Part shown: piece after piece, positions 33,656 to 44,993 of the stretch | How positions within the stretch are numbered: the first letter of the stretch is position 1 | How the letters are laid out: every line of letters starts with the position of its first letter | DNA from: Bryum argenteum | Lineage: Eukaryota > Streptophyta > Bryopsida > Bryales > Bryaceae | Reading direction: 5' to 3' | NCBI GenBank assembly: GCA_037043015.1 | Contig: CM073322.1 | Location: 34,431,364 to 34,495,363, forward strand | Length of the DNA: 64,000 nucleotides | Program-made: the position numbers and the translations under genes | The notes under the pieces: generated by a model | Told to the model about the DNA's origin: nothing | The model's database searches: none | The model's input: the letters and a program-made list of their open reading frames with translations, nothing else

Positions 33656-36600
33656 ATGGGGAAGATGTGTTACTTTGAGAGATATCTACTCTTAAATTTG
33701 AAGGAGGTTGGTCCTAGGTATTATCTTGGTTGGGGGTTTTTACTTCCTTTTTTGCTATCAATGATCATATACCAAGCAGAACATCTCCGATTTTGTTTCA
33801 TCATAAATTATATCTCGTCACTTCCGTAAAACCTCTAAAAGACCTATCCTCACTATATGTATGCAGAGTTGTTGACTTATGATATTTCTACCATATCTTT
33901 ATTCCTAGGAATAGAAAATATAAGCAATTTTGACAGTTACTTTTATTTGATAGTACAAATATTAACCTCTAAGAGCATACCGCTAAAGAGATAAGATTCT
34001 GCTACATTTAGCAAGTAGACGAACGTCGTTTTCCTTTTACAACAGATTAGATTAAGGACTTGCTACCTTTGGCGACCCATGAAATAGGTACTTAGATGAA
34101 AATTTATCGGTTGAGCTGTATACGATGTATACGATGTTATTCAAATATTGATAAAGAGAGAAATTGTTCACTCTTGATATTCTTGTATTTTTAAAATCAT
34201 GATGTTGTAGTAGGGAGAACTTGGATAGGAGATATGCAATGGAGGTGTATAAGCTAGTTGAGTTTGTGTCATAAAGGTGATGATATATCGTTGATATCTT
34301 ACAAAGGTTCAATGATGTGAATGTGGATGTTATAATTGACCTTTAGTTATAGGTTTAATTTACTTTCAAGCAAGCTCTACTACTTTAAATCCCTTTGTAA
34401 ATTAGACATTGAAGATCAAGTTAGAATGAACTTTTAACCTAAACTAAGTGAGTTTGATTCCTGAGAATATCCATTTTATGCAAACTCAAGCATTAGTAAG
34501 GAGCATGTCAAGAGTTCATAATTTGGCCTCTTTGATTTAAGTATTCATAAGGGGTTAGCACATAAAGAGGCTTATGGGAAATAATTCAAATAAAGGAGAC
34601 AATACCACCATAGAAATTTGTTCATACATATACTATTGACACCTTCGTACACGTATTATAGTTTTCTTTTTTACTAAACCCCTAAATGCCGGTACTCTTT
34701 TGAGTGACTAAAAAACCATATAGAACCTCGTTGTTCAAAGTTAAAGTAATTCATAAGAAATTTCAACATACAAACTTGCAACTATGAGACCTTCAAAAAC
34801 GTTTACCTTTCATATAATCAAATTGTTACATGTTAGAAGGTGAATGTATTCAACAATATTCTAAAGCTTAACTATCATCTTAAATAGGTGGGTTTAACTT
34901 CTGAGGCCCGAAATAATTGCTTCAACCCTATATGATTTGACTAATTTGTAGCAAAAAGAGAACATTGTCAACGAAAGTGTCATAAGTAGAATGTAATGTA
35001 AGTTATATAGATCTCAACCATAGAATCTTGTAGTAACAAATTTTACATCATGTGGGTAAAATTTTGAGTCATGAGGCTGCATAATTGCAAGGTCGCAAGA
35101 TTGCGGTCGTAAAGTTTTTTGAAATCAACTAATGAATCATAGAGATTGATGTCAAGTACACCTTGATAGCATTTCTCATGTTTCACTCCTAAAATTCAAG
35201 TGTTGTTTGGACTTCTAAAACCAAACGCTGCAATTTTCTACCACCTTCTTAGAAATGAGGTATGGGCAAATTCTATACTTCTTCTTTGTAGTTTCAACCG
35301 TGAAATTTCAATCCCACCGACTATTTATAGTATCATGTAAATGTCAACTACTGAATATGCACCATTTGTGACATCATAACATTCAAAGTCGGTGCAAAAG
35401 TTTTTTCGGGCATTCTTCGAGAGATATGTTAGTTATATTTTGTCCCATATGCATAATCAAGTTGGGTACCCTCGAGTAGAATTTTGGAGACTTGTTTTAA
35501 TTTTATGAACTTCATGCAAACTATTTTCTAGAAGAAGGTCAAGAAACAAAAACATAGGAAAACATGCATATAAGATCATATAAGATATATTTGGTTCAAG
35601 ACAAATACGAACGACAAGCACCTCTCTTTACAAGTTTGTGAATTTTAAGAAATGTTTCTTTTGCAAATATTCCAAAATCTTGAATTTTGGAAGAAATAAC
35701 TTTGAAATTACTAGAATTTTGCAAGATTATTTTTGAAAATTTTGGAGGGTGTCCACGTAGAATTGGCAAGCTCTTTCACGTGGGTTACTTCACAGCTTAA
35801 GTATCGATTTGTTTATGGACATGTTCCAAAAAGCAAAATTCAAGAAAGAATAAATTTAAACTACCCGTTCTAGTCTTGAAACCTAAAGTTTCTAAATGAA
35901 GATTTTTAATTTGGAAAATGGCTTTGCCTATTTTACCACATATACTTTGCAATATAGGGAGTAACAAATAAAAATCTTGAGAAAATTTACTACTTTCAAC
36001 CTATTTACGTAGGGTGTATGAAATAGCAAAAAGTTGTTTAGGTGGCCGTGGATATTTAGGGGTTAACTTTCACCAATGAACTATTGATTTATTTGCAAAC
36101 AAAGAGTGATGGGCAACTCCGATAAAAAACATAGGGTCTATGGTCATAATAATATAGTAAATGTTTGTGAAGCAAGTGCCAAGTTGATGTTTGAGAATGT
36201 TTAGGGAAGCGCTCAAAAGTGCCTGCTGTCTCAAAAAAACATAAGTTTTTATCCTTTCAACAAGCCAACTTGCAATTACAGTCTATCATTTGTATCACAC
36301 AATTTGAATCATCACCATTACATATGGTGATGTGCTTAATAACCGATTTTCTTATAATGTATAAAATTAAATGGAGGAAAAGACAAAAGTCCAAAGTATA
36401 TGTTGTTTAAGACATGATTGCACGGGGTGTTTAAACCTTGAAGGTCCAAGCAAGCGAGAATGGCTATTTGCGATTGCGAGAAAACCTTGAGCACATGAAA
36501 ATGGATTTGGACATTGTAATTTGCTCTGAAGTTATAGTCGAGTTTACGACACTTTCAATCTAAGTGGAGAAATTAATTACTCAGAAAAATATACACAATT

Positions 36601-37526
36601 TGGATTACTTAATGCACAATTTACCATTCTTTGCAACAATCTCAATGTTAAGTCTAGCATGGATGTTTCAAGTGAGTGTACAGGCTTATTTTTGAAATAC
36701 TTAAGTTAATCGTTTAAATATTTGTCTTCTTAAGTGTGTAATGTAATCCTTTTATAAGGGTTTTGGACGCTTACCGCTTCAAGGCCCACACACTCTTTTT
36801 ATAGTTAATGGATGGTATGGACCACGCTTCCTTCGTCCATCAACAACTTTTCAATGTCCAAATAAATATATGGTGTACGTATGAAGTGTACCATTGTAAT
36901 GCAAATGAAACAATAGAGCTACGGAAGCTTCTAAAGCACTTCTCATCTCAAATGTGATGCAGAAGTACAAACTCAAGTGTGACTCCAAAGTAAATCTCCG
37001 TGTCATTTAGTACCAAAAGCCAATACCAGTTAAATGTTCATGCATTGATTTGTAGTGAGTGGTTCATGGAGATGCATATAGTTTTATTGTTCTCTACCTT
37101 ATCAGCATCATTTGAAAGGGGATTGGGTGTATGCTAGTATTGAGATCTTTCGAGCAGTTGCATTGGCCATGGTCACTGTGACGGGGCACTTGGGACCATT
37201 GGCCCGCTTCTTGGCGGTCTGAAACACATTCTTTCCTCCTACACACCACCAAATTCTAATCAATTAAATAAACTTCGATAAGTAATCGAACCCTAATCAG
37301 CTGACAATTGATGCAAAAAAAGTGATCAGAACCATGAAGCACTCGTGAAGCTCTATGGCTTTAGACAAAGGCAGCAAGAGGCTACGGTTTTAGATCTACT
37401 GTTCACATCCATTATTCCAGGAGCAAGTGGAGCCGGAGATTCTCGAAGTACGAAGAGAGCGAGGCAAATAGAAATGAGTAGCATTTTTTTGGTTTTTGAC
37501 TTTTGGACACAGTATAAGGGCAAATA
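33656..37526. other. AT-rich spacer with repeat relics
   Basis: No gene supported. A diverged piece of the long foldback family lies at about 34,960-35,110 (CTTGTAGTA...CATCATGTGG...TTTTGAGTCATGAGG). The rest is AT-rich with short chance frames on both strands. Confidence 0.45.
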
Positions 37527-37580
37527 TTTCTAAACGGCCGTTCAAAAACATTGTTGTTCTTGAACGGTCGTCGAGAAATA
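37527..37580. repeat. Two adjacent family A palindromes
   Basis: 37,527-37,549 (TTTCTAAACGGCCGTTCAAA) and 37,559-37,580 (TCTTGAACGGTCGTCGAGAA), flanked by GGCAAATATTTC on the left and its inverse on the right, so the pair itself forms a larger inverted structure. It lies about 60 bp inside the terminal-like motif at 37.64 kb. Confidence 0.7.
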
Positions 37581-37636
37581 TTTGCCCTATCATGTCAAAA
37601 CTCGACAAAAACCGACATCATTTTTTTCATTGTAAG

Positions 37637-37684
37637 CACCCCAAAAAGCGCCATATTAGCGGAATAACGCCATTTTAACAAAAT
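37637..37684 (-). repeat. Terminal-like motif, inverted
   Basis: Reverse complement reads TGTTAAAATGGCGTTATTCC, then GCTAATATGGCGC and TTTTTGGGGTG, matching the motif at 7,655-7,703 at most positions but in the opposite orientation. The two could be the inverted ends of one unit of about 30 kb. Confidence 0.5.
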
Positions 37685-37690
37685 CGGTTC

Positions 37691-39489
37691 AAGTGACAAA
37701 ATAACCAATATGTTGTGAAAAAAAAATACCTTTTACACTGCTAAATGTAGGGAGTCTTGCACCTTTATCCAATCCGTTGGAATGCGCAAACGGTTTAATC
37801 TAATATTCATTGTCTGTTTTTAGTAAATGTTTTCATTACATTAATATTTATAGATGTTGTGAGACTTTAAGTTGTTGAGAGAGGGTTAGAGGTTGAGATC
37901 TTTATGATTTGAGAATTTTAACGCTCAATGAATAGACACGAACAAGTGTGATATTATGGTATTTTTAATGAATCTTACGGATTCAGAAATTGCATAATAT
38001 CATGAAGGGATTAATATTGATTTCCCATTTCATGCAAAATCTCGTTACTAATATTCATTAAAAATTATATCGAGATTCAATTATATATTTCTATACATAT
38101 GGAGTTCCCGGATATTATACTTCACACAGTGCCCCTAGACTATCTAAAGGTTATGATTATGTTTCAGGGCGACAGCTCAAAATTGATGTGATATTATAGA
38201 GGTCAAAGGTGATATTATGGAAAATGAGTGGCTTTGTACATAACTATGTAGAAGTTGACTTCGTTGGTGTCTTTTACAGAATCATACAGACCCTTTTCCT
38301 GATCAATGAATTTCAGTGAGATTCGGTTATTCGGATGTGGAGGCTTCATTCTCATGTCCTATTCGCGTATGGCCGGACATGCTATTTAAAGCGGAGGCAG
38401 TAACGTGGTCTGACAAGAAGTAGTTATGACCGGGGGGTGCACTTCATGGCGCGACGCCGCAACATTCATTCTGATTTGTTTCTGCAGAGTCGCTTCCACC
38501 GTGAGAGCATACATCGTGGTCACGGTTAGAGATCACAGTGACGGGCGGTCGAGCTGCCGTTTGAAGGAGAATGAGTCGTTCTACTTCGGATTTGGCTGAG
38601 GAGTTTGAGGCCGGTAGGTGGTGACCGCACTCACGCATCTGAGCCATTCACCGACTTCGGCTCAGCGACGGGACTCGACCTGAACAGACCGTCCGCTTCC
38701 TTCTCTCAGGTTCCACCTCACTGTTAACATGTAGAATTAGCTTGTTGTCATATTTGCTTAGCTACTAGCGACTCAGTCCTCGCTCAGACAGTACAAGACA
38801 GTAGCTCCAAGGTCATTACGATGATTGAATGTCCTGTACTAGTCATTGAAGCCGCTGCGTTGCCAGGGCTGGTCGGGGACGTCGGTGGTTACTACGAGCG
38901 TTCGATGTGCAGTTCATACTTCAAGTTAACTTCAGTTCACTTGAACCCCAAGTTCACTTACTATAGTTAGTAGTTGACACCCATACACTTAGTGATTGTG
39001 CTAGCGATTGAACCAGATTGAATGGAGAGTGACTGAAATCTTTATAGTAAGTGCATCATGCTGTTGAATTGAGTTCATTAGATTGCAGACTACTTGTGGT
39101 CACTCTTATAATACCTGCTCATTGATTCCCTCATTCAATCACTCTACGACTAGTAAGATTCAATACAATTAGTTGAATGCTTAGTACTTAGTAGTACTTA
39201 CTAGACTGAGGATTCTTATGATCATTACGTATTAGAAGTTAGATCAATTCATGAATTTTCACTGAACAATCATGCATTCCTATACTTGAAATGCTCAATA
39301 ACACCTAGTTACTTTGCTTCATATTATGCAGTTTCATGCATGATTTGAGTAATCTGCGTGGCTGTGAGTAATACTATACAATGAAAATGTTAGTAAGCTT
39401 TGCAGAGGAAAAGATACAGATTGAGAAGCAGTCTGGCGAATCGCGATGGAGAATTGTCCAGTTTAATCCGAGCGGCCGTGCAAATCCTC
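37691..39489. other. Non-coding DNA between terminal-like motifs
   Basis: No gene supported. It contains TGATATTATAGA/TGATATTATGGA words at 38,189-38,222 that recur at 39,564-39,600, and a GC-rich patch at 38,430-38,720. Confidence 0.4.
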
Positions 39490-40310
39490 AATTCTGTAAA
39501 AATGGCATCATGCCGCTAATATGGCACACATCTACTTTCTGGACGACAGTACAAAAACTGATGTGATATTACAGAATTCTCAGATGATATTATGGAAAAT
39601 GAATGACAATGTTTATAATGGCGTGATATTATTAAAATAATCGCCAAGCCCGTATGAGCGGTTCACTGATATATTGAGGGGACATGCTGTACTGAGGTCG
39701 TCGAGAGGCACGTGTAGCGATCGAGTGACAAATGAATCTGGGCGGCCGTTCAGATTTGGTTTATTCATAGTTCAGCGATCAGCCAATTTGGACTCCGGAT
39801 CTGTTTCACTCGAAAGGAGCTCAACTGTAAATGTTCCCTGCAGGGGCGTTGAAGATTTCGACGTAAGCAGTATGTGGTAATCGCTGCTAAGATGTATGTG
39901 GTTCTCGCGGATCGTTTTTAGTTCTGGACGACCGTTTAAATTCTGGCGCAGGATGCAGATTTCATTTCTCTAAAGCACGCCGATTAGTATTATATGGTGC
40001 GCAGATTGTAGATATTCTTGGGCGGCCGCTCAGATATGCGTACCAACACCCGTCGAAAGATGCTTTCTAGACTGTACTTCTGAATGTTATCGGGGTACCA
40101 TGATGGTAGCTTGTATGGCGGCCATGTTACAAAATGCAGAAAGCGTATGGGCGGTGGTTCTTGATTGCCCTACGCATTCTGTCTGCGATGTTTTCTGGAC
40201 GGTCGTTCAGATTAATTGTTTGATCCACTTTCGTGGAAGGTACCGGTGACTTTTGGCGGAGTCAATTGCTTGAAGTCGTGGGTCACTGGTTCTGCGAGGC
40301 CGCGCAGATT
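39466..40310. repeat. Family A palindromes upstream of the A transposase gene
   Basis: Copies at 39,466-39,487; 39,735-39,757; 39,921-39,943; 40,016-40,034; 40,192-40,213; 40,290-40,310. Typical form TCTGGGCGGCCGTTCAGA. The group ends about 200 bp before the transposase start codon, matching the position of the palindrome array at 57.6-58.4 kb in front of the B transposase gene. Confidence 0.75.
39490..39533 (+). repeat. Terminal-like motif, direct
   Basis: AATTCTGTAAAAATGGCATC, then ATGCCGCTAATATGGCACAC. It matches 7,655-7,700 in the same orientation, including the preceding CCTC. An A palindrome lies immediately to its left at 39,466, so it may be a subterminal repeat rather than a true end. 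Confidence 0.45.
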
Positions 40311-40509
40311 TATTTATAAAGTTTTAGGATGAAGTTTTCGGTTTGTGTTGTTTACTGATGTGATCATGTTACCTCCCTTCAAGTTGATGTCCCAGCCTTC
40401 TGATGTCGTTCTCTGTTTACAGCGGTGCACTCACTTGGAGGGCTCGGAAGATTGATGTCATTGTTCTACTTCGGTGGAATCCTATATCTCTTGCACTTTT
40501 TTGTTCAGC

Positions 40510-41080
40510 ATGTCAGGGTCCTCTATATCTATAGACAATGTCGACTACACTGAGTCCTCAGCAACTGACTCGGTACGTGTCGTGCACATCATCAGCGGTA
40601 GTCAATTCCTCCTGGACGGCAAAACATTTTTGTCTCCGTGCTCACCGAACCGTATTGTTTGCAGGGTTTCACGGATTATGACGAGGCAGACTCCGGGGTT
40701 GAGAGTCATCAAGACTCGGTGGATGATGATCCTATTCCCGAGTGTGAGGGGATTGGAATCGACCAATGGTCGGGAACGGCCTTACTTGCAAAACATGATG
40801 ACGGGAGCGACTTTGCGGACGTCATTATAGTGAACGTGGATCCGAATGCGTGTATTGACGGCCAGAGCGTTTTGGGAGAAGGGAATGTTGGCATCGTAGT
40901 TCTCGGAGTAATCGACGGAGATGCTGCTCTTGTCGACATGCTCATACCATGGCCAAAGCGTCAAGTTTTTCATTGCGTCGCAGAGAGAGAGGTCAGTGTG
41001 TACGACCACGCTAGGAAGAACATTGCGCTCAGCGATGCAAGGAATGGGGGGCCTAGGACTCCGGGAAAGCGTAAACACGT
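40510..41080 (+). pseudogene. Transposase-like gene of family A, 5' part
   Basis: Exon 1 is 40,510-40,572 (MSGSSISIDNVDYTESSATD plus one Ser), with donor CG|GTACGT and acceptor GCAG at 40,664. Exon 2 runs from 40,665 until element B interrupts it at 41,080. The start, the first intron position and the segment VIIVNVDP...VFHCVAEREVSVYDHARK align with the B transposase gene (58,437 onward). The coding sequence resumes on the far side of B at 62.2 kb. The acidic N-terminal part has no catalytic residues; those lie in the distal part. Confidence 0.65.
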
Positions 41081-41101
41081 AATTCGTTATAATGGGAATA
41101 T
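41081..41101 (+). repeat. Left terminal inverted repeat of element B
   Basis: 21 bp identical to the reverse complement of 62,173-62,193. Preceded by ACGT (41,077-41,080), the likely target duplication. Confidence 0.8.
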
Positions 41102-41392
41102 ATACGGAAAACGGTAATTCTAAACACCACCATCAGGCTAAATTTGAGTCGACATCAAGCTAAATATATTACCAAATAAGCAACCTTTATCAATATTGAG
41201 AAGTCTATTCTCAATATACATTACAAGTTTTATCAATATAAAAGACTATTCTCAAAATAGAAAGAAAGTTATTCCAAAGGCGTCCAAGCAAGAAGAGGAG
41301 TTTCTGAAGGAGAGTAATTTATTGATGGTAAAATCCCATAAAACAGTTTATTGGTGTAATTGTAGACCTCCAGAAGTAAAGCCTAGGAACAT

Positions 41393-41953
41393 CTAGACAG
41401 CACTACGCTGACGTGCATCACCAAAAGCGTCATTTCTGTCACGCTTCCCAACAACTCGGTGATGGTCCGCTCCTGAGGACATTCCCACATGAGCGGCTAT
41501 AGTCTGCAAAGGATCATTTAGCTTGACTGGTGCTAAATCACAATGGACATCAAGATCCCTGGAATGAGCTAGGGTGTCATTAATCCCGGCCAAAGGGCCC
41601 GCCGTCATAATTGGGTTGTGATCACTTGTGGCTGCCATAATCCGATTACGTTGAATGACATGACTATCAACAACACCATCCTCGTCATCATCCATGACCT
41701 CCTTGGTATAGTCCACAGCGGATGCGTCGTCTGGAGCGGGAAATATGTACCGCCCTCTCTGCAACTCCGAGAGTGTCCTGGAGCCCTCACTATTGAAAGA
41801 GGGATCTGACACCGAAGACGGACAAATAGGGGGGATGTCATCTGATGAGGCAATATGTCGCTGGCCGGTAATAACCTGAATATCATATAAACAAACACTA
41901 AATTTGTCAAAGAAATTCGCATGGTAAGTCATTAAAACTCTTAGAAGTGACAA
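41393..41953 (-). CDS. Acidic protein or terminal exon of element B, unknown
   Basis: Open block of 186 codons. Residues before about 28 look intronic: a TTCAG acceptor at about 41,880 begins VITGQRHIASSDDIPPICPS. Downstream are an acidic patch (VMDDDEDGVVD) and a basic tail (RVVGKRDRNDAFGDARQRSA). No domain is recognised and no A counterpart is visible. It is the last coding block before the left end of B and may be the 3' exon of the FCP1-like gene. Confidence 0.4.
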   Translation of the reverse strand: MSLLRVLMTYHANFFDKFSVCLYDIQVITGQRHIASSDDIPPICPSSVSDPSFNSEGSRTLSELQRGRYIFPAPDDASAVDYTKEVMDDDEDGVVDSHVIQRNRIMAATSDHNPIMTAGPLAGINDTLAHSRDLDVHCDLAPVKLNDPLQTIAAHVGMSSGADHHRVVGKRDRNDAFGDARQRSAV

Positions 41954-42079
41954 TTCTCAAATTCATGAACGGGAGGATGAGAGAGGGTCCAATATCACAT
42001 TACAAACAAAGCATTGCAATTTAGCTCTAGTCGAGCTATTAGCACAGAGAATTCAAACCAATACCATAAGTGAAGGTAA

Positions 42080-42818
42080 TCACGGCAATGTTTTCCCATT
42101 GACCGGGAGCTGGTTCCACACATAGGGCAGATTCCGGGACATGATGCCGTACACCTCGGAGTCCTTGGACAGGTCATTATGCGAGGGTCTACTACTCATA
42201 ATTTGACGGAAGTTCTCGGGACCTCTCAAATGTACAAAGAAAATGAACTCGTGGATTAATTTCAAAGGGTCATGTCCGAAAATGGACCCGGATGTGAATG
42301 GACCCAAGGGTCGGAAGCAGTGTTCATTGGAGGAACGACCATCTGGCGGCAGGGTTGCTGTCGACCATAATAAAGTTGCTGGCATTGAAATTAGTTCCCT
42401 TTCTAGTGAAGAGACGTCGTCGCGGATATTTTAGGAGGATGGGATTAGTCGTGCCAGGGTACATGGCCTTCGAGTAATTCTTCAACAAGAGTCCATCGCA
42501 GGAGTCAGAGGCCAAGATGACTTGCGGAACGGCAACGGACCTAGAGAATAGGAAAGAGCAAAGACCTTGGACGACCTCGGGTTGCAGGGTACTCCAAACG
42601 TGGATGCGGCAGAAACGGTTTAACACATTGAGGAACGGTGTAAGCCCTGGACGACAGTATACGACCGTACCAGAAACTACGCTGGGAATAGTGGAGGAAA
42701 GTACAGCCGGGTGTATGGGGTCCGGAAAGATAAGGTACTGAGGGGGCGCCTGGGACATAGGGGTAGTAGAACAGAGGACCCCGTTCAACTCCAGCACCAC
42801 ATTCAACCACTTGGGCAT
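42080..42818 (-). CDS. FCP1/SCP-like HAD-fold protein of element B
   Basis: It starts MPKWLNVVLELNGVLC at 42,818. The order of motifs follows the A homologue: ELNGVL, then GLTPFLNVLNRFCRIHVWST, then NFIMVDSNP, then a C-terminal helix region (HDPLKLIHEFIFFVHLRGPE) ending near 42,080. The catalytic Asp pair of FCP1-type phosphatases is Glu and Asn here, so phosphatase activity is doubtful. The last part is in another frame from the first (change near 42,340-42,380), so the copy is either frameshifted or has a small intron. Most 3' of the conserved minus-strand genes, as in A. Confidence 0.6.
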
Positions 42819-42953
42819 GGATCATTGTCGATTGAGAGATGGCACAGCGCTAACGGTTGATCGAGGAGGAGGTAGGGAAATCCTGCGTGAAGATTTTGAT
42901 AATCGAGCCTGCAAGTGACGATTACAGACGATATTAAAACAAAAGTGTTACCT

Positions 42954-43590
42954 TGCGAAATGCTGAAGCATGCAAATGACTGCTCGCACTGATTGAGGAC
43001 TGGACCGCCACACCGACTCTCAGCACAAGGTGCTCGGTGGGGGTTCTGGTGGCAATCGGACGGATTATGGTACTCAAAGGCGCGGCCTGATAGAGAAATG
43101 ACGATGTTTAGCCCAGTGGGTGATGAGAAGGATGACGACGCGCCCATACGAAAAGTGACATAGAAAAAAAGTCTTCCATTTTATTGAATGATGTGTATAT
43201 ATGGTAATATTTACAATAAGTCACATCATCCAATAATTTGAAGACTAACTGCTGGACCTATTCGCCGCCTTGAATGCCGGACTCCTGTAAAACAAGGAGC
43301 GCCGGCTTTAAGATTACTACATAGATAAAACAACAAACAAGCACGGAAACAGTATGAGCAAGTGCCCACCATCCAGTCAAACACGCAATCATAAGCAACC
43401 ATGCACTGCCATTTAGCTCGAGCCGAGCTAAATGACCTATACGAAAATGAAGAAAGTAGCTCACCTTGGGGTTCGACGCTGGTGTCGAGGCTGATTCGTT
43501 GTGCGCGGATCGACGGGGGCTGCCGGAACCAAACACCTCTTGCTCCACGCCTTCCTGCAACTCCTGAGCACCCCCAAGCGCCTCTTGCAA
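42954..43590 (-). CDS. Small exon-like blocks between B genes
   Basis: One block ends ASTPASNPK|GTGAGC (donor at about 43,463), followed about 30 bp later by a B palindrome. A second block starts MGASSSFSSPTGLNIVISL at 43,147 and ends at a CAAG|GTAACA donor near 42,954. They may be the 3' exon of the coiled-coil gene and a 5' exon of the FCP1-like gene. No domain is recognised. Confidence 0.3.
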
Positions 43591-43642
43591 AGAGTTTGCA
43601 CCCTCCGCGACAAGAGTCGGGAGGCCGAGGTAGGTAGCGCCG

Positions 43643-44974
43643 TCACCTCGTCGTCATCTCCTGGCTGTGGCCACGACTTCGTAGTCGGCGGAGTCGTTCG
43701 GTCGTCCGGCGCTTGAAGCGGATGTTGGCCATCGTCCTGTTGCAAATCGCAAGATTGGCCTCGGGAAGAGATGCCTCCTGGAAGGGTTGCTTACGGTCGG
43801 CGTTGTCCTGCTGTGCGGGTGAATTGGCAGCAGGAATGCGGGCAGGGACCGGAGGGATGAGGGGTGCCGAGCCGTCTGGTGGGACTTGAAGCGTGGGAGT
43901 GGACACCCCACAGATAGCCAGAGGAGGCTGATTAACGGGGTTGTGGGAGGCAAGGGGGACAGGCGCCATAAGATGACTCATCAATGCAATATGAGTCATC
44001 ATATGCCTCATCTCGCTCAGAACTGTGGTTTGGGAGCTCAAGACAGAGGACTCCAACCTGTCCACTTTGGCATTGAGGGCAGCTTGATCAGCCTGCCTCT
44101 GCTCCTCCAACCTAGCAAGATCTTCAAGCCTTTGTGCCTCCCGTCTTGCATTCTCTGCTTGCTCCTCAGCTCGTTTGGCGGCCCTCTTATCCTCCTTCTC
44201 CTTCTCCTTCAGTGCCCGTTTGGCTTCCTTCGAAAGTGGTGGAGGAGGAAGGTTTGTTTCCACCTTCACTCGCGGTTGTGAAGGTACACCCTTCTCCTGC
44301 GGACCGAGAGGTACTAGCGGATCATCCTCCTCAGTAGGCTTAGGGGAATCAGGCTCCTCAGAGAAGTCGAAGAAGCTACACTCAACGAGATCATCCGGGT
44401 CGTCCGCGTGACTATTCCAAACTCCCCTTCTCAGCAAAGGAAGGTATCTCCCGCTAGCAAGTGCTGTAGCACGTGTTGAATCCCCAGCAGCCGCTGGAGT
44501 TGGCGATGGTTGACTTTCGGGTGCCGAGGCAGGTGCACCACTATCGAGTGCTGGTGACGGTGTTCGATCCGGCGCGGCGTGGACATCATCACCCAATGCG
44601 TGAACATCTTCACCCAACTCCATGGGCTCGATTTCGATACTGTGGTCCCCGCCTGACGCATCGTTGTCCTGATCACTGCCATTCCCGGCGTCCTCTTCGT
44701 CATCAGAACTATCAGAGGTAGTCTGATCTCTGGGCATCCTCTCTTGCCCAGGCACGACTTCGTCTTCCGTGTCCGACCCAAAGACTTGATGATAGCCGTC
44801 GTCAGCAGCCTTGGTGCGAGTCTCCTGACGAGCAGCGTCAAAATCATAGCCTTCGTCGTTGCTGAGTGTATCAGGGAGGCCAGTCTCGGCAAGGAGCTCG
44901 TCGCGGAGAGAGGGAGCATTTAGCTCGGCTCGAGCTAAATCTCCCCCCGTCGATTGCAATCGACGACGGTTCAC
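43643..44974 (-). CDS. Acidic coiled-coil protein of element B
   Basis: Frame of 443 codons, starting near the B palindrome at 44,918-44,940; the first residues (GDLARAELNA) are the palindrome itself and may be non-coding. Residues 30-150 are acidic with DSSDDEED tracts. Residues 245-320 form a strongly charged coiled coil (EKEKEDKRAAKRAEEQAENA). A Pro-rich segment and a basic end (RTTERLRRLRSRGHSQ) follow. The same plan of acidic N-part, Met/Gln or charged helix and Pro-rich segment is seen in the A protein at 14.25-15.96 kb, in the same place relative to neighbours, although sequence similarity is weak. Confidence 0.5.
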   Translation of the reverse strand: MNRRRLQSTGGDLARAELNAPSLRDELLAETGLPDTLSNDEGYDFDAARQETRTKAADDGYHQVFGSDTEDEVVPGQERMPRDQTTSDSSDDEEDAGNGSDQDNDASGGDHSIEIEPMELGEDVHALGDDVHAAPDRTPSPALDSGAPASAPESQPSPTPAAAGDSTRATALASGRYLPLLRRGVWNSHADDPDDLVECSFFDFSEEPDSPKPTEEDDPLVPLGPQEKGVPSQPRVKVETNLPPPPLSKEAKRALKEKEKEDKRAAKRAEEQAENARREAQRLEDLARLEEQRQADQAALNAKVDRLESSVLSSQTTVLSEMRHMMTHIALMSHLMAPVPLASHNPVNQPPLAICGVSTPTLQVPPDGSAPLIPPVPARIPAANSPAQQDNADRKQPFQEASLPEANLAICNRTMANIRFKRRTTERLRRLRSRGHSQEMTTR

Positions 44975-44993
44975 CAGAGGTTGGGCAATTTCA

